A stretch of 64,000 nucleotides of DNA, taken from Iris pallida. Its lineage: Eukaryota > Streptophyta > Magnoliopsida > Asparagales > Iridaceae. Under the pieces are notes generated by a model. That model did no database searches. It had not been told where the DNA came from and saw only the letters and a program-made list of their open reading frames with translations. Where the stretch lies: positions 8,326,868 to 8,390,867 of the forward strand of contig JANAVB010010791.1 of NCBI GenBank assembly GCA_029216955.1, given 5' to 3'. A program made the position numbers and the translations under genes. Position 1 is the first letter of the stretch, and the number at the start of each line of letters is the position of its first letter. Positions 42,770-53,290 of the stretch are shown here, one piece after another.

Positions 42770-43828
42770 TTGATACAACTGATTAAAGAATATATTGATA
42801 TCTTTGCATGGAGTTATGAGGATATGCCGGGTCTAGATCCTAAAGTTGCTACTCACAAACTCAATATTCTTCCTAATACCAAGCCTGTAAAACAACAGCA
42901 ACGACATTTTCGACCAGATATGATGGATGCAATTGAAGCAGAAGTCAAAAAGCTGATCACATGTGGCTTTGTTCGTGAAGAACAACACCCAGACTGGGTT
43001 GCTAACTTTGTACCTGTTATAATGAAGAACAGAAAAGTTCGATTTTGTATAGATTTTCGGGATCTTAATGCAGCTTGTCCAAAGGACGAATTTCCACTTC
43101 CGATTACTGATGTCATGATAGACAATACATGCGATTTTGAACGCATGTCTTTCATGGACGGATTCTCAGGATACAATCATATTAAGATGCATCCAGGAGA
43201 TGAAAAGCATACCACTTTCCGTACACCCCTTGGAGTTTACTGCTATATGGTTATGCCATTTGGTCTTAAAAATGCCGGTGCTACGTATCAACGGGCTATG
43301 AGCAACATCTTTCAAGAACATTTACGAAAAATAGTTGAATGTTATGTGGATGACATTGTTGTCAAAAGTCGATCAAAAGATGACCACATTCAAGACTTGA
43401 AGACAGTATTTGAGTTGATGCGTCAACATCAACTGAAGATGAACCCTACTAAGTTTTTCTTAGGGGTTTCCAATGGCAAATTTTTGGGATTTGTCATCAC
43501 TTCTCAGGGTATCCATGTTGATCCTGATAAAATCAAAGCAATTCTTGAAATGCGTCCTCCACGCAACCTAAAAGAACTACGTGGCTTCCAAGGTCGCATT
43601 GCTTATATCAGGAGATTTATATCCAATCTTTCTGGGAGATGCCAACCTTTCTCCTGTCTATTAAAGAAAGGTGTATCATTTGTCTGGGATGAAGCATGTC
43701 AGAAAGCGTTCAATGACATCAAGCAATACCTTACAAATCCACCTGTTCTGGTACTACCAGTGGTAGAAAGACCATTTTTGCTATATGTTCGAGCCTTAGA
43801 TCATTCTCTTGGTGCTCTTCTTGCATAG
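42770..43828 (+). CDS. Element E reverse transcriptase
   Basis: Uninterrupted 352-codon block covering the RT domain and the start of RNase H, part of the polyprotein. DMPGLDPKVATHKLN at 18-32, FCIDFRDLNAACPKDEFPLP at 92-111, MSFMDGFSGYNHIKM at 126-140, MPFGLKNAGATYQRAM at 162-177 and the catalytic YVDD at 192-195. The end, LLYVRALDHSLGALLA, is the first RNase H strand and stops at a TAG. Compared with B it has no internal stop. Surrounding lesions still prevent a full Gag-Pol. Confidence 0.9.
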   Translation: MIQLIKEYIDIFAWSYEDMPGLDPKVATHKLNILPNTKPVKQQQRHFRPDMMDAIEAEVKKLITCGFVREEQHPDWVANFVPVIMKNRKVRFCIDFRDLNAACPKDEFPLPITDVMIDNTCDFERMSFMDGFSGYNHIKMHPGDEKHTTFRTPLGVYCYMVMPFGLKNAGATYQRAMSNIFQEHLRKIVECYVDDIVVKSRSKDDHIQDLKTVFELMRQHQLKMNPTKFFLGVSNGKFLGFVITSQGIHVDPDKIKAILEMRPPRNLKELRGFQGRIAYIRRFISNLSGRCQPFSCLLKKGVSFVWDEACQKAFNDIKQYLTNPPVLVLPVVERPFLLYVRALDHSLGALLA

Positions 43829-44640
43829 AAAAGTGATATGGGTCATGAACAGGCAATTTATTATCTTAGCCGAATGATGGTCGGAGCTGAACATAGGTAT
43901 ACTCCTGTGGAGAATGAATGTCTCAGGACAGACTATCCATGTCATCTCCAAAATAAATCCTATTCGGGTATTGATGAGAAAATCGAGTATTCTTAATTCC
44001 AGGTTAGCCACCTGGGCGATGTTGCTTGCTCCTTATGACATGGTCTATGTACCTCAAAAATCAGTGAAAGGCCAAGCATTAGATGATTTTTTAGCAGCTC
44101 ACCCTATACCTGAGACATCGAAACTATATGAGGACATTCCAGATGAAGTCGTAGATTGCAACATGACTTTGAAGGATGACATTTGGCAACTATATTTTGA
44201 TGGAGCATCACGGATCGGAACCTAAACGCAATATTGTCTCCAGAGTAGGGATCGTCCTGGTTTTTCCTGACAAAATGGTCATATACCGTGCTTATTCTCT
44301 CAATGAGCCATGCTCCAACAATGTGGCATAATATAATACTCTGCTGATCGGTCTCCAAGTAGCAAAAAATTAGATTTCGAATTCCTGGAAGCTTATGGAG
44401 ATTCTCAATTGATTGTTAATCAGGTCAGAGGGACATATAAAGTCAGAAATCCTGACCTCATCCCTTATCATCAAGTGGTAATCGAATTGGTCCTTTCTTT
44501 CAAAGGATTCTTCATCGAATTCGTACTACGTTCTCAGAATTTGGAAGCTGATGCTCTTGCTAGTTTAGCTGCAGACTTAGCTGTTCCAATTAGAAGACAA
44601 AATACCATCACTTTGTTGGATCGAGACTTATTCTGTGTAA
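43829..44640 (+). pseudogene. Element E RNase H and archaeal-type RNase H
   Basis: Damaged counterpart of B's 9692-10771. The first RNase H continues behind the TAG (GHEQAIYYLSRMMVGAEHRY) and shifts frame near 43915. Block 43914-44225 holds the inter-domain linker and WQLYFDGASR. The Glu region has lost its frame and reads GHIIQ-like sequence instead of AAEHNAL. Block 44409 onwards resumes with LIVNQVRGTYKVRNP and LEADALASLAADL. Confidence 0.85.
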
Positions 44641-45954
44641 GAATAACTTGCATATTGAACAGATTTATACTACAGAATCAAGTTTTCAACAAAGGGATTG
44701 GAGAAGTCCATTCATTGATTATGCGGTTCATGGGATTTTACCTGAAGATCCAAAAGAAGCTGCATCAATCAAGAGACGATCATTTCGATTCTATTATGAT
44801 TCTTCCTTACATATGTTATATCGTCGTTCTTATGACAGACTTTTACTACGTTGTCTCTCTGAGAGTGAAGCTAAGCAAACACTCCGTGAGGCTCATGATG
44901 GTGTCTGTGGTGCCCATCAATCGGGTCCGAAATTACAGGACCGTATTCGAAGAATGGGGTATTATTGGACTTCCATGATAGTAGATGTGTAGATTATGCC
45001 AGAAGGTATAAAGCGTGTCAGATTCATGCTGATTTTATTCACCAACCATCTGAATTCTTACATCCTACAGCAGCTTCTTGGCCCTTCGAAGCTTGGGGTA
45101 TGGATATTATTGGTCCGATTAACCCTCCTTCTGTCAGGGGATATCGGTTTATCCTAGCCATAACGGATTATTTCTCTAAATGGGCGGAAGCGATTCCTCT
45201 TGTTGAAGTGAAAATAATTAATGTGGTTAGCTTCATCAAACACCATGTCATTTATCGTTTTGGGATCCCCCGAAGGATAATTCATGACAATAGACCACAA
45301 TTTGCCAATCAGGCATTTTATCGATTCTGTGATAAGAATCGGATCCAAAATCTGGCTTCTACGGCTTATAATCCAGCTGCTAATGGTTTGGCCGAAGCTT
45401 TCAACAAGACAATCATTAAACTTCTCAAAAAGTTTGTCTCTTCTATTAAACATAATTGGAATGAGAAACTTGGAGAATGTTTATGGGCTTACCAAACGAC
45501 AGTCCGAACTCCTACTGGTTTTACACCATTTTCACTAGTTTACGGATGTGAGGCTGTTCTTCCACTGGAAATCTAGATTCCATCTCTTAGAATAGCCATT
45601 GCCAATGAGATAACTACAGAGAACAATGATCGCTTACGACTCCAAGAACTTGAAGGATTGGACGAGAAGCGTCTTCAAGCCCAACAGCACATTGAGTTAT
45701 ATCAAGCCCGCATATCTCGAACTTTCAATCGTAAAGTTAAAGAGAGGGTATTTAAAGTCGGTGAGCTAGTTCTAGCTGTTCGAATACCGATGGTGATGAC
45801 TCATAAGAGCAAAGGAAAATTCCAAGAAAAATGGGAAGGTCCTTATGCCGTTGAGACAGTCTTCTCCAATGGTGCCTATTGGTTGTCTAAACCTAATGGA
45901 GATTTGTTCATGATGCCGATTAATGGCAAATTCTTGAAAAAATATTATGTTTGA
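44641..45954 (+). pseudogene. Element E integrase
   Basis: Blocks 44648-44992 (zinc region: REAHDGVCGAHQSGPK, RIRRMGYYW), 44965-45576 (YKACQIHADF, WGMDIIGP, IIHDNRPQF, NGLAEAFNKTI) and 45658-45954 (FNRKVKERVFKVGELVL ... KKYYV). The catalytic Asp-Asp-Glu are present; the Gly after the second Asp-Asn is Arg. A stop follows VLPLEI. The true stop at 45952-45954 is followed directly by the 3' repeat region. Confidence 0.9.
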
Positions 45955-46456
45955 ATTTCTTCTTTATTCCCCAGCTACCAATGTTTGTTTAAGCTGATTA
46001 CTTGTCTCCTTGAAGAAAATTTTGATCTTCTGTCTTACCAGCTGATTAAAAAAGAGAGATTTATTATTTATCATGTTCTCATGACCTCTGAATAAATATT
46101 AAAACTACTTCTTTTCCTATCTATCATGTCCATTTGGCCTCTGAATAGATATTAATCTATTTTTCTTTGAGTTGTTATGATCTGTCATGTTCATATTACC
46201 TTTGACAGTGTCGTATACTCTAAACAAAAAAAAAAGATTCATTATCTATCATGTCCACATTACCTCTGGATAGATATAATTTATTGAGTTTAGAAAACTT
46301 GTCATGTCCATATTACCTCTGATAATTGTTTTCTATCTCATACCTATTGTTTAAATTCAAAATAAATGATAGGATCATAAAACAAATATTTTATTCATTT
46401 CTTTTAAATATTACAGAACGAAAAAAGATAGAAGATTACAAAAGCCCTCTATTTGC
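45955..46456 (+). repeat. Dispersed TCATGTCCATATTACCTCTG repeats behind element E integrase
   Basis: Five copies of the 20-base block (near 46074, 46124, 46187, 46247 and 46303), spaced 50-65 bp, in AT-rich DNA between the convergent ends of pol and the antisense gene. Shared with B (7481-7925). Confidence 0.8.
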
Positions 46457-48183
46457 CTAAGGCGGAGCAAATAAGTCTTTTAGCAGTTTCTGTAGCTCTG
46501 CTAGACGCTTTTCACGAGAGCTCAATACATTCTTAGTAGCTATGGAGCGTCGAGCTTCGGGAGTGCAGATATGAGAAAGTCCAGCAAAAGTGACTATCAT
46601 CTTATCCTTGGCTTCGTCAAGGGTTTTGATGGTAGCCTCAGCTCCAAAGACTTGTTCTTCCAAAATCGAGCTCTGTGTAAGCTGCTAGTCTCGAGCTATG
46701 ATCAGTTGATCCCTCTCCGCCTTCAAGCGAGCCAACTCAGCCTCAACTTCTCGAATTTTATCATTTTGTTGATGAATTCTCATATTCGAAGTTTCATAGG
46801 CTTCTCTCTGGCTATCCAGCTGGGGCTTCGCTCCAGCCAAAAAAGCTTTTTCTTTGGCGACCTTTATGCTGTACTCATGGAGGGCTTCATTGAAAGTCGT
46901 CTCCTGAGAGAGGTATTCAGCTGATAAAGCGTCATACTCGCTTTGGATGAGACTTTCAGTAGTTTCGCTTGACAGCCTTAGATATTCTCTAATGGGCTGT
47001 TCAAGTTCCTCCACGGTCTTCTCCAATGCCGCTGCTCTAGCTGCATCATTAAACATGGCAACATTTCTGATCGTAAGAGAAATAGACGCCTTCAAGCTTT
47101 CATAATTGAGGCCCTTATTCAGGACCATCTTGATCAAAGCCGCCAGAGTCTTGTAAAAAGTCTCAGTATGAATCTCAACTAAGAGATTCATCTCTGCACT
47201 TGAGCTCGGTGTGGCGGCAATGTCTACCAGATCTCTTCTCTGAAGACTAGGAGCAGATGTTGTTGCCTTGGTAGCAGGCTGAGATGAAGCCATTGTTGTC
47301 ACTACTACCATGGCCAACTGATTCCCAGGAGCTTCAGGGACAGAATCTTCAGCATTTGTTACTCCAGCCGTTTCTGAAGTCGAAACTACTTGAGTTTCGG
47401 TGGCGGTGATTGGTGCAGGTGGAATGGTAGTTATGGCAGTTGTCTTCGGTTCGAGCATTATCTCTTCAAGAACTTGTACTAGATCCGTAACAATAGCAGA
47501 GGATGCTATTACAACGTTCCCAGCTTTAGTTGATGATTTGACTATGTCTTCATCACCTTCTTCGGCTACCGGCTCTGCAGGATCTTCAAGTATTTCAGTT
47601 ATAGTGGGTCTGTCTACAACTGGTTCTTCGTTGAAGTCTAATACTTCCTCAGCAGCTGCTTCATCATCTACAGTGGGTTCTACTGCAGTTTTTTCTTTAT
47701 TTTCGCCTTCAGCAGGAGGAGACAATTCTGGCTGAGCCTGCACTTCGGGCTCTTGTTGTACCTCCATAGATGGAGGACATTCTTCTTGAGCATCTTCTTC
47801 TTCTGAAGAAGAATCCTCTTCCTCAGACTTCGCGTTTTCCTCATAAATATCTTCTTGAGGAGGAGGAGGAGCCATAGGCTTTGATGCAATGATAACACCT
47901 ACAAAATTTAAACAGAATAAGTTAATATACAAAAATCATAATTTTTATGGATTTTGTATAAATTATATTTACCTGGAGTAGGTGTAGGACGTGCCAAGTA
48001 CGCATCATAATCCCCATCCCAGTCATCATCGTCAAAATTAATAGCTGGTTCATCTGATGGGATGAGCTCTTGATCAACAGTATGTACTGGAGCGACATCC
48101 TCAACAACTTGTGCCTTTTGTGGCAAAGTCAAATGAAGTGCTGATCTGAGACGTCCCGGAGATAAGACCGTCACCGCTTCCAT
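46457..48183 (-). pseudogene. Element E antisense gene, 3' exons (acidic and coiled-coil part)
   Basis: Minus strand. Exon block 48183-47973 (AINFDDDDWDGDYDAYLA...) is followed by a 74-bp AT-rich intron 47972-47899 with GTAAAT donor and TTTTGTAG acceptor. Splicing keeps the frame and joins an acidic Glu/Pro-rich domain (DIYEENAKSEEEDSSSEEED), an Ala/Thr-rich region and a C-terminal coiled coil (IREVEAELARLKAERDQLI). One in-frame TAG (46685) precedes a last block ending LKDLFAPP at 46457. No known domain in this part. It converges on integrase across the repeat region. Confidence 0.6.
47899..47972 (-). other. Predicted intron in element E antisense gene
   Basis: 74 bp, about 80% A+T, CCAG/GTAAATATAA donor and AATTTTGTAG/GTG acceptor on the minus strand. 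Exon phases agree across it (70 codons plus one base upstream). Confidence 0.6.
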
Positions 48184-48204
48184 TGACGCTGCTGGCTGGG
48201 AGGC

Positions 48205-49323
48205 CTAGGACCCTTCTCCAGGATGAGCTAAAGAAGATGCAACATGTTGCGGCTCCTCGACCGGAGTATCACTCTCTAGGGTAGCGGCTCTTGGTCTAGA
48301 AGGCCCTTTGGTGGTAACCTTCTTCTTCTTTTCTGGGGTCTTCTCTAGAAGAGTAGCAGCTGCACCTTGTTTCTGTTTTCGGGTCTTGCCAATAATGATA
48401 GGTTCTGTAGCTTTTTCCCCAACTACCTTAGGGATAACTTCCAGATATTGATCTGGAACAACTGTGTTGTCAGGTATGTCTGATGGTATCCTGACTAGGT
48501 CTTCAACATTCCCTTCCTTGGGCCATCTTAGACTACCTCTCAGGTTGTAGCCATGGGCGAAGGAGCGGATGGAAGCATAAAAACGAGCATACGTATGAAG
48601 TATACGTAGCTCGGTTGTGCTTATAGCAGTCGATATTCGAAATTTGGCACCGGTACAGGCAGTACTAAAATATCTCCAGCCTCTTGCACCATCAATTAGC
48701 TTTCCATAATGACGGAAACTGGTGGAGGGATTACCAACATGAAGTTGGTCATATCCAAACTGGCGAGCGAACCGACTTGGTAGATATGGTTCGAACGCAC
48801 ATATGTCTTCATTTTTGTACATCAAATGGGAAGGTCTGATGCATTGTAGCCATCTGAAAATTGGCGCTGACAATAAAGTTCTTCCTTCAACTTCATCTTC
48901 AAGTTGTACGTCGAAGCAGTCGGCTGGAACTTGTGGCCTTGTGCAGAAAAAGTTCCAACCATAAGAATAATTCAATACTGCTCGGGTATCTGCAACTGTT
49001 GTGGCAGTCCATGTGGCTTTGCTGAACTTCTGGAGGAAGACCTCTGTATCATCTCCAGGGCCTGGTGGCAAAAAATTGCAGTTGTGATGCAACAGCCAGC
49101 CCATCAGGTATGTGTAGGGCATTTCTACCCTAGGGAATACGTTCCGGTGAGGAGCATTGTTGATTAGTTCCTCACCAAAAGTCCTCAAACCTGTGTTTAT
49201 TCGGTACACCATTGCCGATAGCAGGTTGATTCTGGATTTAAACACCAAATGTACCGCTGGCCATAGCACATTTCGGTGGATTCTATCAACTGTACCGGTC
49301 CCTGGTACAACCCATCTCCTCAA
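48205..49323 (-). pseudogene. Element E antisense gene, central exon (PMD-like)
   Basis: 372 codons, in frame with the next downstream block except for one TAG (48205-48207). Upstream a pyrimidine tract and TTTCTCTGTAG right before 49323 looks like a splice acceptor. The sequence is globular, with YEPYLPS-type text FEPYLPSRFARQFGYDQ, GKLIDGARGWRYFSTACTGA and FARFYAS-like segments, then a basic tail (GKTRKQKQG, EKKKKV). The PxRFARQFGYDQ pattern recalls plant mobile domain (PMD) proteins, which also travel with Ty3/gypsy and MULE transposons. This is a tentative likeness, not a search result. Confidence 0.5.
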
Positions 49324-49327
49324 CTAC

Positions 49328-50690
49328 AGAGAAAGAAAGCCTGCCAGTAAGGATTTCTTGGAGATCTTCTGGCTGCCATATCAGAAGAAACTCAAGGCTT
49401 CGGTTCCTGCAGAGAACTCCCTAGTCTTGGTGGACAAATATTTGTTCGGAAATTTGTATCCAACCATCATATCCCATATTTTATCAGCAGGGATTGTTGA
49501 ACCAGTGTTGATGGTTGGAGCCTTGTTCTTCTGAAATCTTTCTTTATCATCTTTGGATATCTTATTCTTATGGTAAAAGAGATATGTTGTCTACTTGTTG
49601 ATGTACGCCAAATGAGATCCACTTTCATGCATAGTAGTGCAAATCATGTAATGGCACATCAACTCTTCATATACCTCAACCAATTGAGGATTTTTCTCCC
49701 TAATTTCTACTAGTTCCCAGTTGGAGGGAACATACTCTTCATATAGGGCTTCCCCCATTGGCAGCTTAGAGATGAATTGCATCTCGTAGAGTACGAGATC
49801 CATTTCACCTTTTGGGGTCACAAAAGTTCCTGTTGAACTGATATATATCTCCATCAGCCATGAACAAATTACTGTTCGGTGGTATACCCTGACTAGTGGA
49901 GGCTACCGCTTCATGCAGACCGATGGCTTCTAAGTCTGTCTTGAAGTTCTTCATGATCCAAACACTAATCTGAATCCAGTTCTGGTTAAATGGAGTCAAC
50001 CACCCCTGTAGCCTAGGGTTCGTCGGGGATATAATACTGCAGCCCTTATAAACTTATTAATGAATATTTGGGTCTGCACCGGTTGGATTAAAGCCGAATC
50101 TTCACTTGGAGTGAATCCAGGCAAGAGACCGAAAAAGGGGACAACACCACCAATGGGAGTACTTGTGTGGTAGCCCATGTCATTGGCTCTCTCCCTCTTG
50201 AAAATGATCCTTCCTAGCCTTCCATGACTACTGGGAGTCAGATTCCATAGCATCTGTCGGGAATGGGTGGCATGGATAAATACAGACAGGGGATAATCTC
50301 TATCCATGTCGGGGAGATACATTGCTCTATCTCCAAACTTGAACACCCAAGCCTCCTTCTTGGGGTGTGTTTGTGATTTGAAGTCTATCGCATCCCCGAA
50401 TAAGAAAGCTGGCTTTACAAATTGTTGGCCATCCAGCGATGTCCACAATTCTCTATTTATCATAGACAATAGCATTATGTCCCCTTGAGCAGATATCAGT
50501 TGTCGTCTCTCTGCAGGATATTCCGAATTCGACTGGGGAAACTCCACATGGGACAGGTTCTCCAAATAATTTGAGCCCACCATACCAGCTGATGAGCCAA
50601 ATATTTCTGCAAGTGGGTGAATTTGCAAATCCACTCCCAAAAGAAAAAGAAAAATCAAGTTAGTGAAAATCTAATTTGAAATTTTTACGC
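49328..50690 (-). pseudogene. Element E antisense gene, upstream exon region
   Basis: Blocks 49996-50658, 49805-49999 and 49591-49854, plus an open continuation with one stop to about 49330, all minus strand. Frames switch twice. Visible text: LFGDAIDFKSQTHPKKEAWV, RLGRIIFKRERANDMGYHT, FNQNWIQISVWIMKNFKTDL, FISKLPMGEALYEEYVP, DKIWDMMVGYKFPNKYL. It reads as one protein region broken by indels, with no recognised enzyme motif. It lies between the satellite array and the central exon. Confidence 0.5.
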
Positions 50691-50828
50691 AGATGATTTG
50701 GTCTGAGTTTTACGCATAAAGATTAAAGACTCTGACTATGCAAACTTTACGCTTATTAAAGTTGGTAAAAACTTTTAAAGTGTAAAAGTTCTTTGTTTTA
50801 CACAAAGTCTTTTACTTGTGAATTTTAC

Positions 50829-51281
50829 GTTGGCACATGTTGATGTGAGCGTATTGTGAATTTTACGCTGGCATGAGTTGACATGAGCGTATTTTAATTG
50901 TTACGCTGGCATGTGTTGACATGAGCGTATTTTAATTTTTACGCTAGCACATGTTGATGTGAGCGTATTGTGAATTTTACGCTGGTATGTGCTGACATGA
51001 GCGTATTTTAATTTTTATACTAGTATGTGTTGACGTGAGCGTATTTTAATTTTTACGATGGCACGTGTTGACGTGAGCGTATTTTAATTTTTACGCTGGC
51101 ACGTATTGACGTGAGTGTATTCTAATTTTTACGCTGGCACATGTTGATGTGAGCGTATGTTAAAATTTATGCCGGCACGTATAGACGTGGGCGTATGTTC
51201 TTAATTTTACGTTGACACGTATAACGTGGGCGTATTTAATTATCTCAGTTTCTACGCTGACACGCATAACGTAGGCGTGAA
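50829..51281 (-). repeat. 38-bp satellite-like array in element E
   Basis: About 12 imperfect units of 38 bp, the last two degenerate. Each unit carries GCTGGCAC, TTGACGTGAGCGTA and a T-rich arm ending TTTTTAC, so every unit contains the TTTTACGC motif and a facing AGCGTA, plus an ACGTG core. It lies between the first exon of the antisense gene and its next block, about 480 bp from the 3' LTR. Tandem arrays in this 3' region are known for Tat/Ogre elements. Confidence 0.92.
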
Positions 51282-51480
51282 GTGAAAAGCTCGGGTCTTC
51301 TTCTCCGACGAACTCGCGACCGAAGTTCAGTGCTTTACCCTTCATTGTCGGAGCCACGGCGGGGTTGCTCTGTTGGGGCGTCGTTGATGATGGGACGAGG
51401 GTTTTCGCACGGTCGGTCGACGATGAATCAGCGGCGGGCTTCTTGCCCTTGCTGCCGGCGGCGGTCTTCTTGGGGGCCAT
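51282..51480 (-). pseudogene. Element E antisense gene, first exon (MAPKK start)
   Basis: ATG at 51480, MAPKKTAAGSKGKKPAAD, basic and Ser/Ala-rich (nuclear-localisation-like), up to about GREFVGEEDPSF. The open frame then runs into the 38-bp array, which probably belongs to an intron or insertion rather than to the protein. The start shares MAPKK and position with B's mini-gene 1. A TATA box lies 95 bp upstream. Confidence 0.55.
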
Positions 51481-51573
51481 CGATTTAAAGTGAAAGAGAA
51501 AGAAGAGAAAGAGAGCAAAGAGGTTTGGAGATTGTAAAGAACAAGTAAAGTTCTTTCTGAACTCATAAAGCTC

Positions 51574-51581
51574 TATTTATA
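51574..51581 (-). promoter_or_regulatory. TATA box of the element E antisense gene
   Basis: Minus-strand CTCTATAAATAGAG, 95 bp before the ATG at 51480, with a purine/pyrimidine-skewed leader. It sits about 175 bp from the 3' LTR and points into the element. Confidence 0.7.
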
Positions 51582-51745
51582 GAGAAATTTTGAATCGGTT
51601 CAAATTCCTGAAATCTACGCTGACGGTTGGATATCTCGACTTTTACGCGGATTATTGACCGTTTAGTATCCCGAATTTTACGCTGACTGTTGAATATCCC
51701 AAATTTTACGCTTCTGTTCAAAGTATTTCAAATTTTGAAAACTTT

Positions 51746-51755
51746 GAAGGGGTCT
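51746..51755 (+). other. Polypurine tract of element E
   Basis: GAAGGGGTCT directly before the 3' LTR; same as in B. Confidence 0.8.
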
Positions 51756-52896
51756 TGTAGGAGCGTAAAAAGTGCTTCATGGACTAAGTCAAAGAAGTTG
51801 AGAACTTTACGCAAATCAAACAGAATAAAACTCTACGTGAGCTACTCTCTACGCGAGTTACTCTCTACGCGAGCTACTATCTACGCGAGCTACTTTACGC
51901 AAGAGCTGTCCACTGAACTTTACATCGGGGACAGACTGTCAGGCCGCATTTAATGTGAGTGATTTGAACTGACAGAATGATTTTCTGATAGCAGTACACT
52001 GAAGCCGAGGAGATCTTTTCACCAAACCCAACGCTTGTCGTCTAGTGTGCAGATTGGTTACTTTACGCTCAGAAGACAGCTTCTTTTACGCACAAAAGCT
52101 ATTCGAGCTTTTTACGCTCAAGGCTACTGTGTGTGTAAAGTTTATTTGAGCTAATTTTACGCTCAAGGCTACTTTTTAGCCACTTTACGCGGGAAGTCTA
52201 TTTTGAGCTATTTTACGCCCAGTCTGCTACTTTATACAGGGAGTGTATTTTGGGTCATTTTTACGCCCGATCTTTCCTAACTACATGAGAACGTGGTCTG
52301 CTTACGTGGCTTTCATGCCACACTTATCGAGGAACGTGTGTACGTGCTCTCCCCATTTTGTTGAAGTAGTGGAACACGTGTCATCATGCGTAGAGATCAA
52401 AACTCTACATGAGACACGTGTCAACATGCGTAGAGGATGGTTTGCATCGTGGGTGACAGTTACTCACGTGAAGACCCGATTTTGTTACTTTTTACGCACA
52501 AAGGGTCAAGTCTATAAATAGACTTATTTTCAACACAGACAATATCAAGAGATCAATATAGAGACAGGAGAGGAGATTCTGAGAAAACTCATACTTTCAG
52601 AGTGATATTCCTAGAAGCATCTCTTCAACTTTTTCTCAAGAATAGGGTGAAGCAAAGCAAGAAAACGTTCGACTGTGCCATCAGTGTCGTTGCTCGATAC
52701 CTTTTCGGTGACTTAGTTCTTCCGATTGTTCGTCTTCTTCAAGCAGTTTTCTTCATCATCATCGAATGGTCCAAGAAACAAAGTGATCGCTCTCAGATCA
52801 GACTTCCATAGCAATACTTCCCAGAAAAATTTGTACTTTTTGTACTTTTTTCGTTTTCTTTAAAAGCCAATTTTAGGCATTTTGTTAAGTGAAACA
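51756..52896 (+). repeat. Element E 3' LTR
   Basis: 1141 bp, pair of 35675-36848. Differs by scattered, mostly transition changes and by two missing 16-bp units. TATA box at 52513-52520. Confidence 0.95.
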
Positions 52897-52901
52897 AACG
52901 C
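52897..52901. repeat. Target-site duplication of element E, right (AACGC)
   Basis: Directly behind the GAAACA terminus; pair of 35670-35674. Confidence 0.95.
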
Positions 52902-53290
52902 ATGGATACACGGTGCACGGAGCATGAGAGCTTGACGTGTAGGCACACGGACAACGAATCGTGCAGGCGAGTGGCGTACGAAACGTGCAGCACATGGAGT
53001 GTGGGAGCACGACGCGCGACCAATGAATTGCATAGGCACACAATGCACGAAATATGCAACACGCTGAGGCACGTTGCGCGAAGCACGTGAGCCTGGTGCA
53101 GAGGCGTATGGCCAACGAATTGTGCAGGCATGCAGCACGCGAAACGTACAACGCACGGAGGCACGACACGTGGAGAGCGAGAGCACAGCACACAGGCGTA
53201 CGGCGCACGAAACCCGCAACGCGCGAATGCACGGCGCACAGGGCGTAAGAGCACGGCTTGCTGGATCACGGCAAACGAATCACACGCACA
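52902..53290. repeat. CpG-rich degenerate tandem repeats in element D left LTR (right half)
   Basis: Same units as 35400-35669, with AACGAATTGTGCAGGCA and CGAAACGTACAACGCACGGA as clear examples. In the right LTR only one or two units remain (58095-58235). Confidence 0.7.

Larger units (their letters stand above)
35675..52896 (+). mobile_element. Element E, full-length Tat-clade Ty3/gypsy
   Basis: 17.2-kb plus-strand element: 5' LTR 35675-36848, gag from 36851, protease, RT, RNase H, archaeal RNase H, integrase to 45954, antisense gene 51480-46457, satellite-like array 50829-51281, 3' LTR 51756-52896. Same family as B (alignable LTR ends, primer site, gag, pol), but 3 kb longer because the antisense gene is preserved. 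Many stops and frameshifts, and the gag ATG is lost. Confidence 0.95.

Noticed and set aside
50829..51281. CRISPR-like repeat array
   Set aside because: Units are directly adjacent without unique spacers, in a plant retrotransposon 3' region; it is a tandem satellite-like array.
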